The notes below the pieces were generated by a model. That model worked only from the letters and a program-made list of their open reading frames with translations, was not told the DNA's origin and did no database searches. From the NCBI RefSeq assembly GCF_003096555.1, contig NZ_QEKM01000001.1:1550001-1614000 (forward strand): 64,000 bases of DNA, in the 5' to 3' direction. Below, piece by piece: positions 37,599 through 47,802 of the stretch. The translations under genes were made by a program, and so were the position numbers. Positions within the stretch are counted from its first letter, which is position 1; each line of letters opens with the position of its first letter. Source of the stretch: Simplicispira sp. 125 (GTDB taxonomy: Bacteria > Pseudomonadota > Gammaproteobacteria > Burkholderiales > Burkholderiaceae_C).

Positions 37599-40541
37599 AT
37601 GCCCCTGATGTATCTCGTGCTCCTGCCCTTCATCGGCAGCCTGTTAGCGGCCGTCATGCCCGCCAATGCGCGCAATGCGGAATCGACCCTCGCGGGTCTG
37701 ATAGCTCTTTTCTGTGCTGTGCAAACGGCACTGTGTTTTCCCGCTATTGCCGACGGTAGCGTGCTGCGTGAAGAGATTGCATGGCTGCCCACACTGGGCC
37801 TGAACTTTGTGGTGCGCATGGACGGTTTTGCCTGGATGTTCTGCATGCTGATCCTGGGCATCGGCGCGCTGGTGGTGCTGTACGCACGCTACTACATGTC
37901 GCCGTCAGACCCGGTACCTCGTTTTTTCTCCTTCCTGCTGGCCTTCATGGGCTCCATGGTGGGGGTGGTGCTTTCGGGCAACATCATCCAGTTGGCCTTC
38001 TTCTGGGAGCTGACCAGCCTGTTCTCGTTCCTGCTGATCGGTTACTGGCACCACCGCAAGGATGCACGGCGCGGCGCGCGCATGGCGCTCACTGTCACCG
38101 GCACGGGCGGACTGTGCATGCTGGCGGGCATGCTGGTCATCGGCCACATCGTGGGCAGCTACGACCTGGACCAGGTGCTGGCAGCCGGTCTGCAAGTGCG
38201 CGCGCACCCGCTGTATTTCACAGCCCTCGTGCTGGTGCTGCTGGGCGCCCTGACCAAGAGCGCACAATTTCCTTTCCATTTCTGGCTGCCCCATGCCATG
38301 GCGGCGCCCACACCAGTCTCCGCCTACCTGCATTCGGCCACCATGGTCAAGGCAGGCGTCTTTTTACTGGCGCGCTTTTGGCCCGTGCTGGGAGGCACGG
38401 AACAGTGGTTCTGGCTCGTCGGTGGGGCCGGTGTGTGCACCTTGCTGTTGGGTGGCTTCCTGGCCATGTTCCAGAGCGATCTCAAGGGGCTGCTGGCTTA
38501 TTCCACCATTTCGCACCTGGGGCTCATCACCCTGCTGCTTGGTCTGAACAGCCCGCTGGCCGCCGTGGCCGCCGTTTTTCACATCATGAACCACGCCACC
38601 TTCAAGGCTTCGCTGTTCATGGCGGCGGGCATCATGGACCATGAAACCGGCACCCGGGACATCCGGCGCCTGTCGGGCCTGCGCAGCATGATGCCGATCA
38701 CTGCCACGCTGGCCATGGTGGCCAGTGCAGCCATGGCGGGGGTGCCGCTGCTCAATGGGTTTCTGTCCAAGGAAATGTTCTTTGCTGAAACCATTTTTCT
38801 CGATGCTGCACCCCTGGTGCGCGTCGGCCTGCCCATTGCCGCCACGCTGGCAGGCATGTTTGGCGTGGCGTATTCGCTGCGCTTTACCGTGGATGTGTTC
38901 TTTGGCCCCCCCGCCACCGACCTGCCCCGTCAGCCGCACGAGCCGCCCCACTGGATGCGCGTGCCGGTGGAACTACTGGTGCTGACCTGCCTGGTGGTAG
39001 GCATGCTGCCCGCCTGGTCTGTGGGGCTTTTCCTGAATGCCGCAGCACGCCCTGTGGTCGGCGGGTCCATGCCTGTGTTCAGCCTGGCGATCTGGCACGG
39101 GCTGAACACCCCCTTCCTGATGAGCGTGGTGGCCCTGATCGGCGGGGTTGTGCTGTATGCCCTGCTGCGCCGCTGGCGCAATGCGGGGCGCCTCGATTTC
39201 CCCTGGCTCTCACACCATGTCGATGGCCAACGGTTGTTCGAAGCCGCGTTGGCCTTGCTCTCGCAAGTCGGCCGCAAGGGTCGGCACTGGCTGGGTACGG
39301 ACCGGCTGCAATGGCAGATGCTCTGGCTGGTCGTGGCGGCCCTGGTCGCCGGTTTCATGCCCCTGTGGACGCACGGCCTGCAACGGGGAGACCGCTTGCC
39401 GCTGCCACTGTCACCGGCGTTCGCAATGCTCTGGGTCGTGGGCGGTGTGTGTGCCATTGCGGCCGCCTGGCAGGCCAAATACCACCGTCTGGCGGCGCTG
39501 ACGCTGCTAGGCGGTGCTGGCCTGGCCACGTGCATAACGTTTCTGTGGTTCTCGGCCCCGGATCTGGCCCTCACGCAGATCGTGGTGGAGCTGGTGACCA
39601 CCATCCTCATCCTGCTGGGTTTGCGCTGGCTGCCCATGCGCGACGAAAGCCTGCGCGTGCCTACCCGTGCAGAGCAGCGCGGCACCCGGCTGCGCCGCAT
39701 GCGCGACATGGCGCTAGCGGTTCTGGCAGGCGGCGGCATGGCCTGGCTCGCCTTTGCCATGATGAGCCGCCCCTTTGCGCAAAGCACCTCCACCTTCTTC
39801 CTGGAGCGCGCACTGACCGAAGGGGGCGGCACCAACGTCGTCAACGTGATGCTGGTGGATTTCCGCGGATTCGACACCTTCGGTGAAATCGTGGTGCTGG
39901 GCATCGTGGCACTGACGGTGTATGCGCTGCTGCGGCGCTTTCGCCCGGCGCACGAGGCCATGGACCTGCCCGCACAACAACGTGCCCGGCCCGCCGACCT
40001 GCAGACTGACCTGATCAACCCGCGCCACGCCAGCGATACGGCGGTCGGCTACCTCATGGTGCCCGCCGTGCTGGTGCGCCTGCTGCTGCCGTTTGCGGTG
40101 GTGGTGGCGGCCCACATGTTCGTGCGTGGACACAACGAACCCGGTGGCGGCTTCGTGGCCGGGCTGGTGCTCTCCGTCGCACTGCTGCTGCAGTACATCA
40201 TTTCTGGCACCCAGTGGTTTGAAGCCCACTTACCGCTCAGCCCGCGCCGCTGGATCGCCTTCGGTCTGCTGTGCGCGCTGGCTACCGGCCTGGGCGCGGT
40301 CACCTTGGGCTACCCTTTCCTCACCAGCCACACCGCCCACCTGCATCTGCCCGTCGTGGGCGAAATCCATGTGGCCAGCGCCACGTTCTTTGACATGGGC
40401 GTGTTTGCCCTCGTGGTGGGTTCCACCCTGCTCATTCTGACGGCCATTGCCCACCAGTCGGTGCGCGGCCACCGCCACCACGCCCGCCTGGCCGAAGAAG
40501 CGGCCGCGCACCAGGCACCCATCCCCCAAGAGGCTTCCTGA
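37599..40541 (+). CDS. mrpA: monovalent cation/proton antiporter subunit A/B (MrpAB fusion)
   Basis: This 980-aa membrane protein is the largest subunit of an Mrp (Pha/Mnh) antiporter, which exchanges Na+ or K+ for protons. Residues up to about 500 are NuoL-like, with the discontinuous-helix lysine region (LTKSAQFPFHFWLPHAMAAPTPVSAYLHSATMVKAG). The MrpA-specific C-terminal domain follows. An MrpB domain (about 820-960, RGHNEPGGGFVAGLV) is fused at the end, as in PhaA-type systems. The stop overlaps the start of mrpC by one base (TGATG). Confidence 0.95.
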   Translation: MPLMYLVLLPFIGSLLAAVMPANARNAESTLAGLIALFCAVQTALCFPAIADGSVLREEIAWLPTLGLNFVVRMDGFAWMFCMLILGIGALVVLYARYYMSPSDPVPRFFSFLLAFMGSMVGVVLSGNIIQLAFFWELTSLFSFLLIGYWHHRKDARRGARMALTVTGTGGLCMLAGMLVIGHIVGSYDLDQVLAAGLQVRAHPLYFTALVLVLLGALTKSAQFPFHFWLPHAMAAPTPVSAYLHSATMVKAGVFLLARFWPVLGGTEQWFWLVGGAGVCTLLLGGFLAMFQSDLKGLLAYSTISHLGLITLLLGLNSPLAAVAAVFHIMNHATFKASLFMAAGIMDHETGTRDIRRLSGLRSMMPITATLAMVASAAMAGVPLLNGFLSKEMFFAETIFLDAAPLVRVGLPIAATLAGMFGVAYSLRFTVDVFFGPPATDLPRQPHEPPHWMRVPVELLVLTCLVVGMLPAWSVGLFLNAAARPVVGGSMPVFSLAIWHGLNTPFLMSVVALIGGVVLYALLRRWRNAGRLDFPWLSHHVDGQRLFEAALALLSQVGRKGRHWLGTDRLQWQMLWLVVAALVAGFMPLWTHGLQRGDRLPLPLSPAFAMLWVVGGVCAIAAAWQAKYHRLAALTLLGGAGLATCITFLWFSAPDLALTQIVVELVTTILILLGLRWLPMRDESLRVPTRAEQRGTRLRRMRDMALAVLAGGGMAWLAFAMMSRPFAQSTSTFFLERALTEGGGTNVVNVMLVDFRGFDTFGEIVVLGIVALTVYALLRRFRPAHEAMDLPAQQRARPADLQTDLINPRHASDTAVGYLMVPAVLVRLLLPFAVVVAAHMFVRGHNEPGGGFVAGLVLSVALLLQYIISGTQWFEAHLPLSPRRWIAFGLLCALATGLGAVTLGYPFLTSHTAHLHLPVVGEIHVASATFFDMGVFALVVGSTLLILTAIAHQSVRGHRHHARLAEEAAAHQAPIPQEAS

Positions 40542-40906
40542 TGGAAATCGTTCTCGTCCTGGCCATTGGGGTACTGACCGGTTCGGGCGTGTGGCTGCTG
40601 CTGCGCCCGCGCACTTTCCAGGTCATCATGGGGCTGTCGCTGCTGTCGTATGCCGTCAACCTGTTCATCTTCAGCATGGGGCGCCTGGGCCTGGCCATCG
40701 ACAAGGAACCCGTACTGCAGCCCGGCGTGCCGCAAGACCTGCTGCACTATGCCGACCCCCTGCCGCAAGCCCTGGTGTTGACCGCCATCGTCATCGGCTT
40801 TGCCATGACGGCCCTGTTCCTTGTGGTGCTGCTGGCGTCGCGCGGCATTGCGGGAACTGACCATGTGGATGGCAGCGCATCGCGTGATGTGCAGGAGATG
40901 CCATGA
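40541..40906 (+). CDS. mrpC: Mrp cation/proton antiporter subunit C
   Basis: This 121-aa protein with three transmembrane helices is homologous to NuoK. MGLSLLSYAVNLFIFSMGRL and PLPQALVLTAIVIGFAMTALFLVV are the family-typical segments. It overlaps mrpA and mrpD, so the operon is translationally coupled. MrpC is required for the assembled antiporter complex. Confidence 0.94.
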   Translation: MEIVLVLAIGVLTGSGVWLLLRPRTFQVIMGLSLLSYAVNLFIFSMGRLGLAIDKEPVLQPGVPQDLLHYADPLPQALVLTAIVIGFAMTALFLVVLLASRGIAGTDHVDGSASRDVQEMP

Positions 40907-42621
40907 CCGCCTTGCACACGCTCGCGATGCTGCTCATGCCGCACCTGTTGCTGGCCCCCATTGCGCTGCCCTTGCTCACCGCCGCACTGATGCTGCTGCT
41001 GCGCGAGGATCAGCAACGATTGAAAGTCACAGTCAACCTGTTCTCCACACTGCTGGGGCTGGTCGTGGCGGTGCTGCTGCTGGCATGGGTGCACCACAGC
41101 GGTGAACCCGCTCCCCTGGGGGTGTACCTGCCGGGCAACTGGCCGGCGCCATTCGGGATCGTGCTGGTGCTCGACCACCTGTCCGCCATGATGCTGGTAC
41201 TGACCAGCAGCGTGGCGCTGGCATCCATCCTTTTTGCGGCCACACACTGGCACCGCGCAGGCGTGCACTTTCACCCGCTGTTCCAGTTCCAGCTCATGGG
41301 GCTGGCCGGGGCATTCCTCACGGCCGATCTGTTCAACCTGTTTGTGTTTTTCGAAATCATGTTGGCAGCGTCCTATGGGCTGTTGCTGCACGGCTCGGGT
41401 CGCCAGCGGATCAAGGCGGGCCTGCATTACATCGCCATCAACCTGGCCGCTTCGTCGCTGTTCCTGATTGGTGTGTCCATGCTGTACGGCATCACCGGCA
41501 CGCTGAACATGGCCGACCTGGCCCGCAGCATTCCCACGGTGGCAGCGGCCGACCGCGGGCTGCTGCACTCGGCAGCGGCCATTCTTGCCACGGCCTTCCT
41601 CATCAAAGCCGCCGTCTGGCCCCTAAACTTCTGGTTGGTGCCCGCCTACAGTGCCGCCACGGCGCCCGTGGGCGCCCTGTTCGCGCTGATGACCAAGGTG
41701 GGGGTCTACACCCTGCTGCGCCTGTGGACGCTGCTGTTTGGCGTAGATGCGGGGCCTTCAGCCCTGTATGGCAGCCTGTGGCTGGTAGGCGGCGGCATGG
41801 TGACCATGGCGTTTGGTGCCATCGGCATGCTGGGGGCCCAGCGCTTGACCCACCTGGCGGGGTTTGCGGCCATTTTGTCATCGGGCACGCTGCTGGCTGC
41901 CGGTGGTTTTGGGCAGCCCCAGCTGACCGCCGGGCTGCTGTACTACCTGCCCAGTTCCACGCTGGCTGTCAGCGCACTTTTCCTGCTGGCCGACCCGATC
42001 GACCGCTGGCGTAACGACGGCGCCCACCAGGCTCCGCACGAGCAGGGGGACGATGCCCCGTTTCTCAACCCGGAACTGGTTCCCACCGAAAGGTTGAAGC
42101 CCGACGATGACGAAGAAGCACTCATTGGCCGCGTGATTCCCGCCGCCACGGCCTTGCTCGGCCTGTCGTTCCTGCTGTGCACGCTGGTCATCACCGGCCT
42201 GCCGCCGCTGTCGGGTTTTGTGGGCAAGTTCGCCATGCTGACCGCACTGCTCAACCCGCTGGGCCTGGGCGCCTCGGCCGATACCCCTCTCAGCGCCTGG
42301 AGCTGGACCCTGCTGGCCCTGATGGTGGGTACCGGCCTGCTGGCACTCATCACGCTCACGCGCACAGGTATTCGCCATTTCTGGGCCAGCTACGGCCGCT
42401 CTGCGCCCCGGTTGCGTGTGCTTGAGGGCCTGCCCATTGCCTTGCTGCTGGGCGGCTGCGTAGTCCTGACGCTGCAGGCCCAACCGGCAATGGACTATGC
42501 CCACCGCACTGCCCAGGGGCTACACCAGCCCGCGCGCTATGTGCAGGCCGTGCTGTCCGCCATGCCCGTTCCCAACCCCGCCCGGCCCAACGCGGCCACA
42601 CCACTCCCGGAGGCCCCATGA
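40903..42621 (+). CDS. mrpD: Mrp cation/proton antiporter subunit D
   Basis: MrpD is the second NuoM/N-like channel subunit of the Mrp complex. The 572-aa protein has about 14 predicted membrane segments. The FNLFVFFEIMLAASYGLLLHG and LIKAAVWPLNFWLVPAYSAATAPVGALFALMTKVGVY regions hold the key Glu and Lys of the proton path. A charged insert near residues 372-407 separates the last helices. It overlaps mrpC and mrpE by four bases each. Confidence 0.94.
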   Translation: MTALHTLAMLLMPHLLLAPIALPLLTAALMLLLREDQQRLKVTVNLFSTLLGLVVAVLLLAWVHHSGEPAPLGVYLPGNWPAPFGIVLVLDHLSAMMLVLTSSVALASILFAATHWHRAGVHFHPLFQFQLMGLAGAFLTADLFNLFVFFEIMLAASYGLLLHGSGRQRIKAGLHYIAINLAASSLFLIGVSMLYGITGTLNMADLARSIPTVAAADRGLLHSAAAILATAFLIKAAVWPLNFWLVPAYSAATAPVGALFALMTKVGVYTLLRLWTLLFGVDAGPSALYGSLWLVGGGMVTMAFGAIGMLGAQRLTHLAGFAAILSSGTLLAAGGFGQPQLTAGLLYYLPSSTLAVSALFLLADPIDRWRNDGAHQAPHEQGDDAPFLNPELVPTERLKPDDDEEALIGRVIPAATALLGLSFLLCTLVITGLPPLSGFVGKFAMLTALLNPLGLGASADTPLSAWSWTLLALMVGTGLLALITLTRTGIRHFWASYGRSAPRLRVLEGLPIALLLGGCVVLTLQAQPAMDYAHRTAQGLHQPARYVQAVLSAMPVPNPARPNAATPLPEAP

Positions 42622-43106
42622 AGCGTCTGCTGCCTGCGCCGCTGCTGTCGCTGGCCCTGTTCTTTTTGTGGCTGCTGCTCACCCGTTCACTCAGCGCTGG
42701 CCACCTGCTCCTGGCCACGGTCCTGGCCCTGGCCGTGCCCGTGCTCACCCGGGGGCTGCGCCCGCTGCCCGTGCGTATACGCAAACCGACGGCGGTGCTG
42801 CGTCTGGGGCTGCGGGTGATGGTGGACACGGTGGAGTCCAACCTGGGCGCCGCACGCCTTCTGGTGTTTCCGTCCCTGCGGCGCCACCCCTCGGGTTTTG
42901 TACACATTCCGCTGCAGCTGCGCGACCCCAATGCCCTGGCCGTGCTGGCCATGATCGTCTGCATCACGCCCGGTACATCCTGGGCAGAGTTGTCTCTGGA
43001 CCGTTCCGTGCTGCTGCTGCATGTGCTGGAAGTGGGTGATCCGCAAAGCCTGATCGCCCATGTGCAACAGTGCTATGAAAAGCCCTTGATGGAGATTTTT
43101 GAATGA
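42618..43106 (+). CDS. mrpE: Mrp cation/proton antiporter subunit E
   Basis: MrpE is a small membrane subunit (162 aa) needed for full Mrp activity. Two N-terminal hydrophobic helices are followed by a soluble domain. DTVESNLGAARLLVFPSLRRHPSGFVHIPL and MIVCITPGTSWAELSLDRSVLLLHVLEVGD match the MrpE core. The start overlaps the mrpD stop and the stop overlaps mrpF. Confidence 0.93.
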   Translation: MKRLLPAPLLSLALFFLWLLLTRSLSAGHLLLATVLALAVPVLTRGLRPLPVRIRKPTAVLRLGLRVMVDTVESNLGAARLLVFPSLRRHPSGFVHIPLQLRDPNALAVLAMIVCITPGTSWAELSLDRSVLLLHVLEVGDPQSLIAHVQQCYEKPLMEIFE

Positions 43107-43381
43107 ACCCCATCCTTGCCTGGGCGCTCCCCCTCGCCCTGGTCATCCTGGCCCTGGCCATGCTGCTGACGCTGGTGCGCCTGCTCAAGGGGCCTACCGC
43201 GCAAGACCGCGTGCTGGCGCTGGACTGCATGTACCTCAACGGCATGCTGCTCATGCTGGTGCTGGGCATTGTGAATGGCAGCAGCAACTATTTCGAGGCA
43301 GCGCTGCTGGTGGCCTTGTTTGGCTTCGTCGGCTCCACGGCCATGGCTAAATTCTTGTTGCGCGGGGAGGTGATTGAATGA
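43103..43381 (+). CDS. mrpF: Mrp cation/proton antiporter subunit F
   Basis: MrpF is a 92-aa subunit with three transmembrane helices. The signature LLKGPTAQDRVLALDCMYLNGMLLMLVLG is in the middle, and LVALFGFVGSTAMAKFLLRGEVIE closes the protein. It overlaps mrpE and mrpG by four bases each. Confidence 0.94.
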   Translation: MNPILAWALPLALVILALAMLLTLVRLLKGPTAQDRVLALDCMYLNGMLLMLVLGIVNGSSNYFEAALLVALFGFVGSTAMAKFLLRGEVIE

Positions 43382-43761
43382 CCGATCAACCCCTGGCCCT
43401 GTGGGCCGAGATCACCATTGCCGCCCTGGTGCTGCTGGGCGCCGTCATTGCGCTGATCGGTTCGATGGGCCTGCTGCGCCTGAAAGACTATTACGAACGG
43501 GTGCACGCGCCCGCCATGATCGCCACCATGGGGTGCTGGAGCATCATGCATGCGTCGGTGCTGTTCTTCTCGCTGCAAGGCCACGGTTTTGCCGCCTATC
43601 CGCTGCTGATCGCCGTGTTCGTGGCCATCACGGTACCCGTCACCAATATTTTCCTGATGCGCGCCGCGCTGTTCCGCGCCCGCCGCTCAGGACAGAACGT
43701 ACCGGCCAGCGTGAGCCAGACGATTCCCCAAACTGTTGAACCACAGATAGATCACTCCTGA
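43378..43761 (+). CDS. mrpG: Mrp cation/proton antiporter subunit G
   Basis: MrpG is the last subunit of the operon, 127 aa, with three hydrophobic segments. LIGSMGLLRLKDYYERVHAPAMIATMGCWSI is the diagnostic MrpG sequence, and AVFVAITVPVTNIFLMRAALFR ends the membrane part. The short C-terminal tail is hydrophilic. A copy of the dispersed repeat with a hairpin follows directly and may close the operon. Confidence 0.94.
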   Translation: MTDQPLALWAEITIAALVLLGAVIALIGSMGLLRLKDYYERVHAPAMIATMGCWSIMHASVLFFSLQGHGFAAYPLLIAVFVAITVPVTNIFLMRAALFRARRSGQNVPASVSQTIPQTVEPQIDHS

Positions 43762-43765
43762 AACG

Positions 43766-43808
43766 AGAGCTGCTTGCGCTTATCCAGTAAGCGCTTGAAG
43801 CCAGTTTT
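43766..43808. repeat. dispersed palindromic repeat, copy 5 (hairpin after mrpG)
   Basis: GAGCTGCTTGCGCTTATCCAGTAAGCGCTTGAAGCCAGTTTT folds with the arms GCGCTTA and TAAGCGC and ends in TTTT. It lies between convergent mrpG and the oxoprolinase gene and may act as a terminator. The rest of the 287-bp gap (to 44048) shows no gene. Confidence 0.6.
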
Positions 43809-44048
43809 GCTTATTTTTCTCCCCCTCGAACAACTGGCGTAAACGTCGTTCTTACCTGCGGCCGGCACAGTGCAGGCGGCGGCCCGCTGTGGGTGCGGGA
43901 TGTAGTGCTTGCACCAAGTGTGGAGGCCGAGATGTGCCCCCGGCGGGGCACCTTCTTTTCTTGTCTCGCCAAGAAAACAAGGCAAAAGAAGGCGGCCCCA
44001 ATCCATCACTCCAGAAATGGACAAGGCATGATCGTCACGCCTAAAAAA

Positions 44049-47000
44049 TCAGGCCTCACCAAACCCACCGCCACCCGGCGTATGGATTTCAAAAATATCC
44101 CCCGGCTGCATATCGGCCTGGCCCAGGTGGGCGATCTTCTCCACCCTGCCCTGGGCCCGCACTACACGGTTCATGCCCGGTAGCCCAGCCTGCCCTCCGG
44201 CCATGCCGAAAGCGCCATGCACACGGCCATTCGAGAGGATGCTGGCCGTCATCGGCTCCAGAAAGCGCACACGCCGCACCCCGCCATTGCCCCCCTGCCA
44301 GCGCCCCGCGCCGCCCGAACCCTGGCGGATGGCGTAGCTCTCGAGCCGCACCGGGAAACGGAACTCCAGCACCTCGGGGTCGGTCAGGCGCGAGTTGGTC
44401 ATGTGCGTCTGCACCACGCTGGTGCCGCTGAAACCACCGACCAGCGCACCACTGTCGTCAAACACCCCGCCCGCACCACTGCCGCCAGAAATGGTTTCGT
44501 AGTACTGGTACTGCGCGTTGCCAAAGGTGAAGTTGTTCATGGTGGGCTGGCTGCCCGCCATCACCCCCAGGGCCCCGAACAGCGCATTGGTGATGCAGGT
44601 AGAGGTTTCCACATTGCCCGCCACCACCGAGGCCGGTGGGTTGGGGTTGAGCATGGAGCCGGGCGGAATGATGACCTCAATGGGCTTGAGGCAACCGGCA
44701 TTGAGAGGGATGTCGTCATCCACCAGGCAGCGGAAAACGTACAGCACGGCAGCCATGCACACGGCTGTGGGTGCGTTGAAGTTGTTCTGCTGCTGGGGCG
44801 AAGTGCCCGTGAAATCCACCACGGCGCTGCGCTGCTGCGCGTTGATGTGCACCGCCACCTGGATCTGTGCGCCGTTGTCCAGCGGCAGCGTGAAGCGCCC
44901 GTCCTTCAGCCGCGCTGCCAGGCGCGTGATGGCCCGGCGCACCGACTCTTCGGCGTTGTCCTGCACATGGCCCATGTAGGCGCGCACCACCTCCAGGCCA
45001 AACTGCTGCACCATGCGGCGCAGTTCCTGCACGCCTTTTTCGTTGGCGGCGATCTGGGCCTTCAGGTCGGCCAGATTCTGCTGCGGGTTGCGCGAAGGAT
45101 ATTCACCCGAACCCAGCAACGCCAAAATTTCCGCCTCCCGCAGCACCCCCGCATCGACCAGCTTGAAGTTATGGATCTGCACTCCCTCTTCTTCGATGCG
45201 CGTAGAGAACGGCGGCATCGACCCCGGTGTGGTGCCCCCCACATCGGCGTGGTGCCCCCGGCTGCCCACATAGAAGGTGGGCTGTGCCGTGCCTTGCACA
45301 TACACCGGCGTGATGACGGTGATGTCGGGCAGGTGCGTGCCGCCGTGGTAGGGGTCGTTGAGCACGTATACGTCGCCCGGCTGCATGCGGCCCGCATTGT
45401 CGAGGATCACGGTCTTGATGCTCTCGCCCATGCTCCCCAGATGCACCGGCATGTGCGGCGCGTTGGCGATGAGATGGCCTTCGGCGTCGAACAGCGCGCA
45501 CGAAAAATCGAGCCGCTCCTTAATGTTGACCGAATAGGCCGTGTTCTGCAGTTGCAGGCCCATCTGCTCGGCAATGTTCATGAACAGGTTGTTGAACACC
45601 TCGAGCAGCACCGGATCGACCGTGGTGCCCACCGCATGGCGCACCGGGCGTGGCACGCGGCGTTCGAGCAGCAAGTGGTCGAGCGCGGTCAGCTGCGCCT
45701 CCCATCCGGGTTCGACGATGGTCGTGGCGTTCTTTTCGGCAATGATGGCGGGACCGGGCAGCACATCGCCCGGACGCATTTCTTCGCGCGCGACCAAGGC
45801 TGCATCGTGCCAGGCGGCCCGCCCGTCGACCCCTGCGCTGTAGATGCGCACAATGCCCCGGTGCGGCACTTCGCGCACCGGGTTCAGCGCATGGCGCGGC
45901 TCGTCAGGGGCATCCCCCGCCACCACCGCCTCCACCGATACAGCTTCCACCACCAAGTCCTTGCCCTGCATCAAAAAAGCATAGCGCTGCCGGTAGGCCG
46001 CCTCAAACCCGGCCACCAGGTCCACCACGCCTTGGGCGGCAGGGGCGCACAGGTCGCCAGGGCAACCGACCACCAGGGCGGCGTCCGAGCCTTCGTAGCG
46101 CACATGCACACGGCGAAGCACCGTCACTGCGCCGCCGCTGGCCTGCTGGCGTACCAGGTCGGCGCGGGCGGCGGCGGCCAGTGCATCCAGCGCGGCCTGC
46201 ACGGCGGGCAACGCTGCCTCGGTGAGCGGGCTCTCCACCGCCTGCTCGCGGATGGCGTTCTGGTCTGCCAAGCCCATGCCATAGGCTGACAGCACCCCCG
46301 CCAGCGGGTGCACCAGCACCTGCTGCATCCCCAGCGCGTCGGCCACCAGGCAGGCATGCTGGCCACCGGCACCGCCAAAGCACTGCAGCGTGTAGCGCGT
46401 GACGTCGTAGCCGCGCGCCACCGAAATCTTCTTGATGGCGTTGGCCATCTGCTGCACGGCGATCTCGATGAAACCGTGGGCCACGTCCTCGGGCTTGCGG
46501 CCCGTTTGCTGCGCCAGGACGCCAAACTGCTGCGCGACCACATCGCTGTCGAGCGGCTCGTTGGCCGCATGCCCAAAAACACGCGGAAAATGCGCCGGCT
46601 GGAGCTTGCCCACCATCACGTTGGCGTCGGTCACGGCCAACGGACCGCCGCGCCGGTAGCTGGCGGGGCCCGGGTTGGCACCCGCACTCTCAGGGCCCAC
46701 GCGAAAGCGCGCCCCGTCAAAACCCAGCAGCGAACCGCCACCCGCCGCCACCGTGTGGATGCTCATCATGGGCGCGCGCATGCGCACGCCAGCCACCTGG
46801 GTCTCGAACTCGCGCTCGAACGTGCCGGCATAGTGGCTGACGTCGGTCGATGTGCCGCCCATGTCGAAACCAATCACGCGCCCATGGCCTGCCAGCTCTG
46901 CGGTGCGCGCCATGCCCACGATGCCGCCGGCCGGGCCGGACAGGATGGCGTCCTTGCCCTGGAACACCTGGGCGTCGGTCAAGCCGCCCGAAGACTGCAT

Positions 47001-47732
47001 GAAGAACAGCTTGACGCCCGGCATCTCGCCCGCCACCTGCTCGACATAGCGGCGCAGGATGGGCGAGAGATAGGCGTCCACCACGGTCGTGTCACCCCGG
47101 CCCACGAACTTCATCATCGGGCTGGTCTCGTGCGAGGTGCTGATCTGCGTGAATCCCGCCTGGCGCGCCAGGCGGGCAGCCACCTGCTCGTGCTGCGTAT
47201 AGCGGTAGCCGTGCATGAAGACAATGGCCACGCTGCGCAAGCCCGCATCAAACGCGGCCCATAGACGCTCCTTGAGGTGCTCCTCGTCGATGGGTTCGAT
47301 CACATCGCCATGCGCGCCAATGCGCTCCTGCGCCTCGATGACGCGGCTGTAGAGCAGCTCGGGCAGCACGATATGGCGGTCGAAAATGCGCGGGCGGTTC
47401 TGGTAGGCGATGCGCAGCGCATCACGAAAGCCCTGCGTGGTCACCAGCAACGTGGGCTCGCCCTTGCGTTCGAGCAAGGCATTGGTGGCCACGGTGGTGC
47501 CCATCTTCACGCACTCGACTAGGTCGGGCGTGACCGGCGCCCCGGGCGCCAGCCCCAGCAGGTGGCGGATACCAGCGACCGCCGCGTCGCGGTACTGCTC
47601 GGGATTGTCCGACAGCAGCTTGTGCGTGACGAGCTGGCCGTCGGGCCGCTTGCCCACCACGTCGGTGAAGGTGCCGCCCCGGTCGATCCAGAACTGCCAG
47701 CGGGTGGGTTGCAAAACCTGTGAGATGGTCAT
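44049..47732 (-). CDS. hydantoinase/5-oxoprolinase, fused A and B subunits
   Basis: This 1227-aa protein has the ATP-dependent hydantoinase A domain ([15 protein letters not shown] at residue 18, then [15 protein letters not shown] and the [14 protein letters not shown] nucleotide-binding region near 295). After residue 680 comes the hydantoinase B domain ([49 protein letters not shown]). One-chain forms of this length are typically 5-oxoprolinases, which hydrolyse 5-oxoproline to glutamate with ATP; hydantoins are possible alternatives. The start has no Shine-Dalgarno and is preceded by TATAAAATATAT. The TRAP and MarR neighbours suggest a catabolic unit. Confidence 0.88.
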   Translation of the reverse strand: MTISQVLQPTRWQFWIDRGGTFTDVVGKRPDGQLVTHKLLSDNPEQYRDAAVAGIRHLLGLAPGAPVTPDLVECVKMGTTVATNALLERKGEPTLLVTTQGFRDALRIAYQNRPRIFDRHIVLPELLYSRVIEAQERIGAHGDVIEPIDEEHLKERLWAAFDAGLRSVAIVFMHGYRYTQHEQVAARLARQAGFTQISTSHETSPMMKFVGRGDTTVVDAYLSPILRRYVEQVAGEMPGVKLFFMQSSGGLTDAQVFQGKDAILSGPAGGIVGMARTAELAGHGRVIGFDMGGTSTDVSHYAGTFEREFETQVAGVRMRAPMMSIHTVAAGGGSLLGFDGARFRVGPESAGANPGPASYRRGGPLAVTDANVMVGKLQPAHFPRVFGHAANEPLDSDVVAQQFGVLAQQTGRKPEDVAHGFIEIAVQQMANAIKKISVARGYDVTRYTLQCFGGAGGQHACLVADALGMQQVLVHPLAGVLSAYGMGLADQNAIREQAVESPLTEAALPAVQAALDALAAAARADLVRQQASGGAVTVLRRVHVRYEGSDAALVVGCPGDLCAPAAQGVVDLVAGFEAAYRQRYAFLMQGKDLVVEAVSVEAVVAGDAPDEPRHALNPVREVPHRGIVRIYSAGVDGRAAWHDAALVAREEMRPGDVLPGPAIIAEKNATTIVEPGWEAQLTALDHLLLERRVPRPVRHAVGTTVDPVLLEVFNNLFMNIAEQMGLQLQNTAYSVNIKERLDFSCALFDAEGHLIANAPHMPVHLGSMGESIKTVILDNAGRMQPGDVYVLNDPYHGGTHLPDITVITPVYVQGTAQPTFYVGSRGHHADVGGTTPGSMPPFSTRIEEEGVQIHNFKLVDAGVLREAEILALLGSGEYPSRNPQQNLADLKAQIAANEKGVQELRRMVQQFGLEVVRAYMGHVQDNAEESVRRAITRLAARLKDGRFTLPLDNGAQIQVAVHINAQQRSAVVDFTGTSPQQQNNFNAPTAVCMAAVLYVFRCLVDDDIPLNAGCLKPIEVIIPPGSMLNPNPPASVVAGNVETSTCITNALFGALGVMAGSQPTMNNFTFGNAQYQYYETISGGSGAGGVFDDSGALVGGFSGTSVVQTHMTNSRLTDPEVLEFRFPVRLESYAIRQGSGGAGRWQGGNGGVRRVRFLEPMTASILSNGRVHGAFGMAGGQAGLPGMNRVVRAQGRVEKIAHLGQADMQPGDIFEIHTPGGGGFGEA

Positions 47733-47747
47733 TGTATGCTATATATT

Positions 47748-47794
47748 TTATAGCTTCTAGCGCTTACCCATTAAGCGCTAGAAGCTATTTTTAC
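47748..47794. repeat. dispersed palindromic repeat, copy 6 (perfect hairpin)
   Basis: ATAGCTTCTAGCGCTTA (47750-47766) and its exact reverse complement (47772-47788) form a 17-bp perfect stem with the 5-nt loop CCCAT. It fills the 70-bp gap between the MarR-type gene and the oxoprolinase gene and ends 18 bp before the oxoprolinase start. It is the most complete copy in the window. T residues follow on the plus strand only. Confidence 0.8.
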
Positions 47795-47802
47795 TTTAAT
47801 TA

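Noticed and set aside
37599..43761. The mrp operon as a second respiratory complex I
   Set aside because: The subunits resemble NuoL, NuoM/N and NuoK, but the order A-C-D-E-F-G and the MrpE, F and G proteins identify a cation/proton antiporter.
44217..46289. A 690-codon open frame opposite the oxoprolinase gene
   Set aside because: It is His/Arg/Gln-rich with no family pattern, as expected for the complement of a G+C-rich gene. The oxoprolinase frame on the minus strand is unambiguous.
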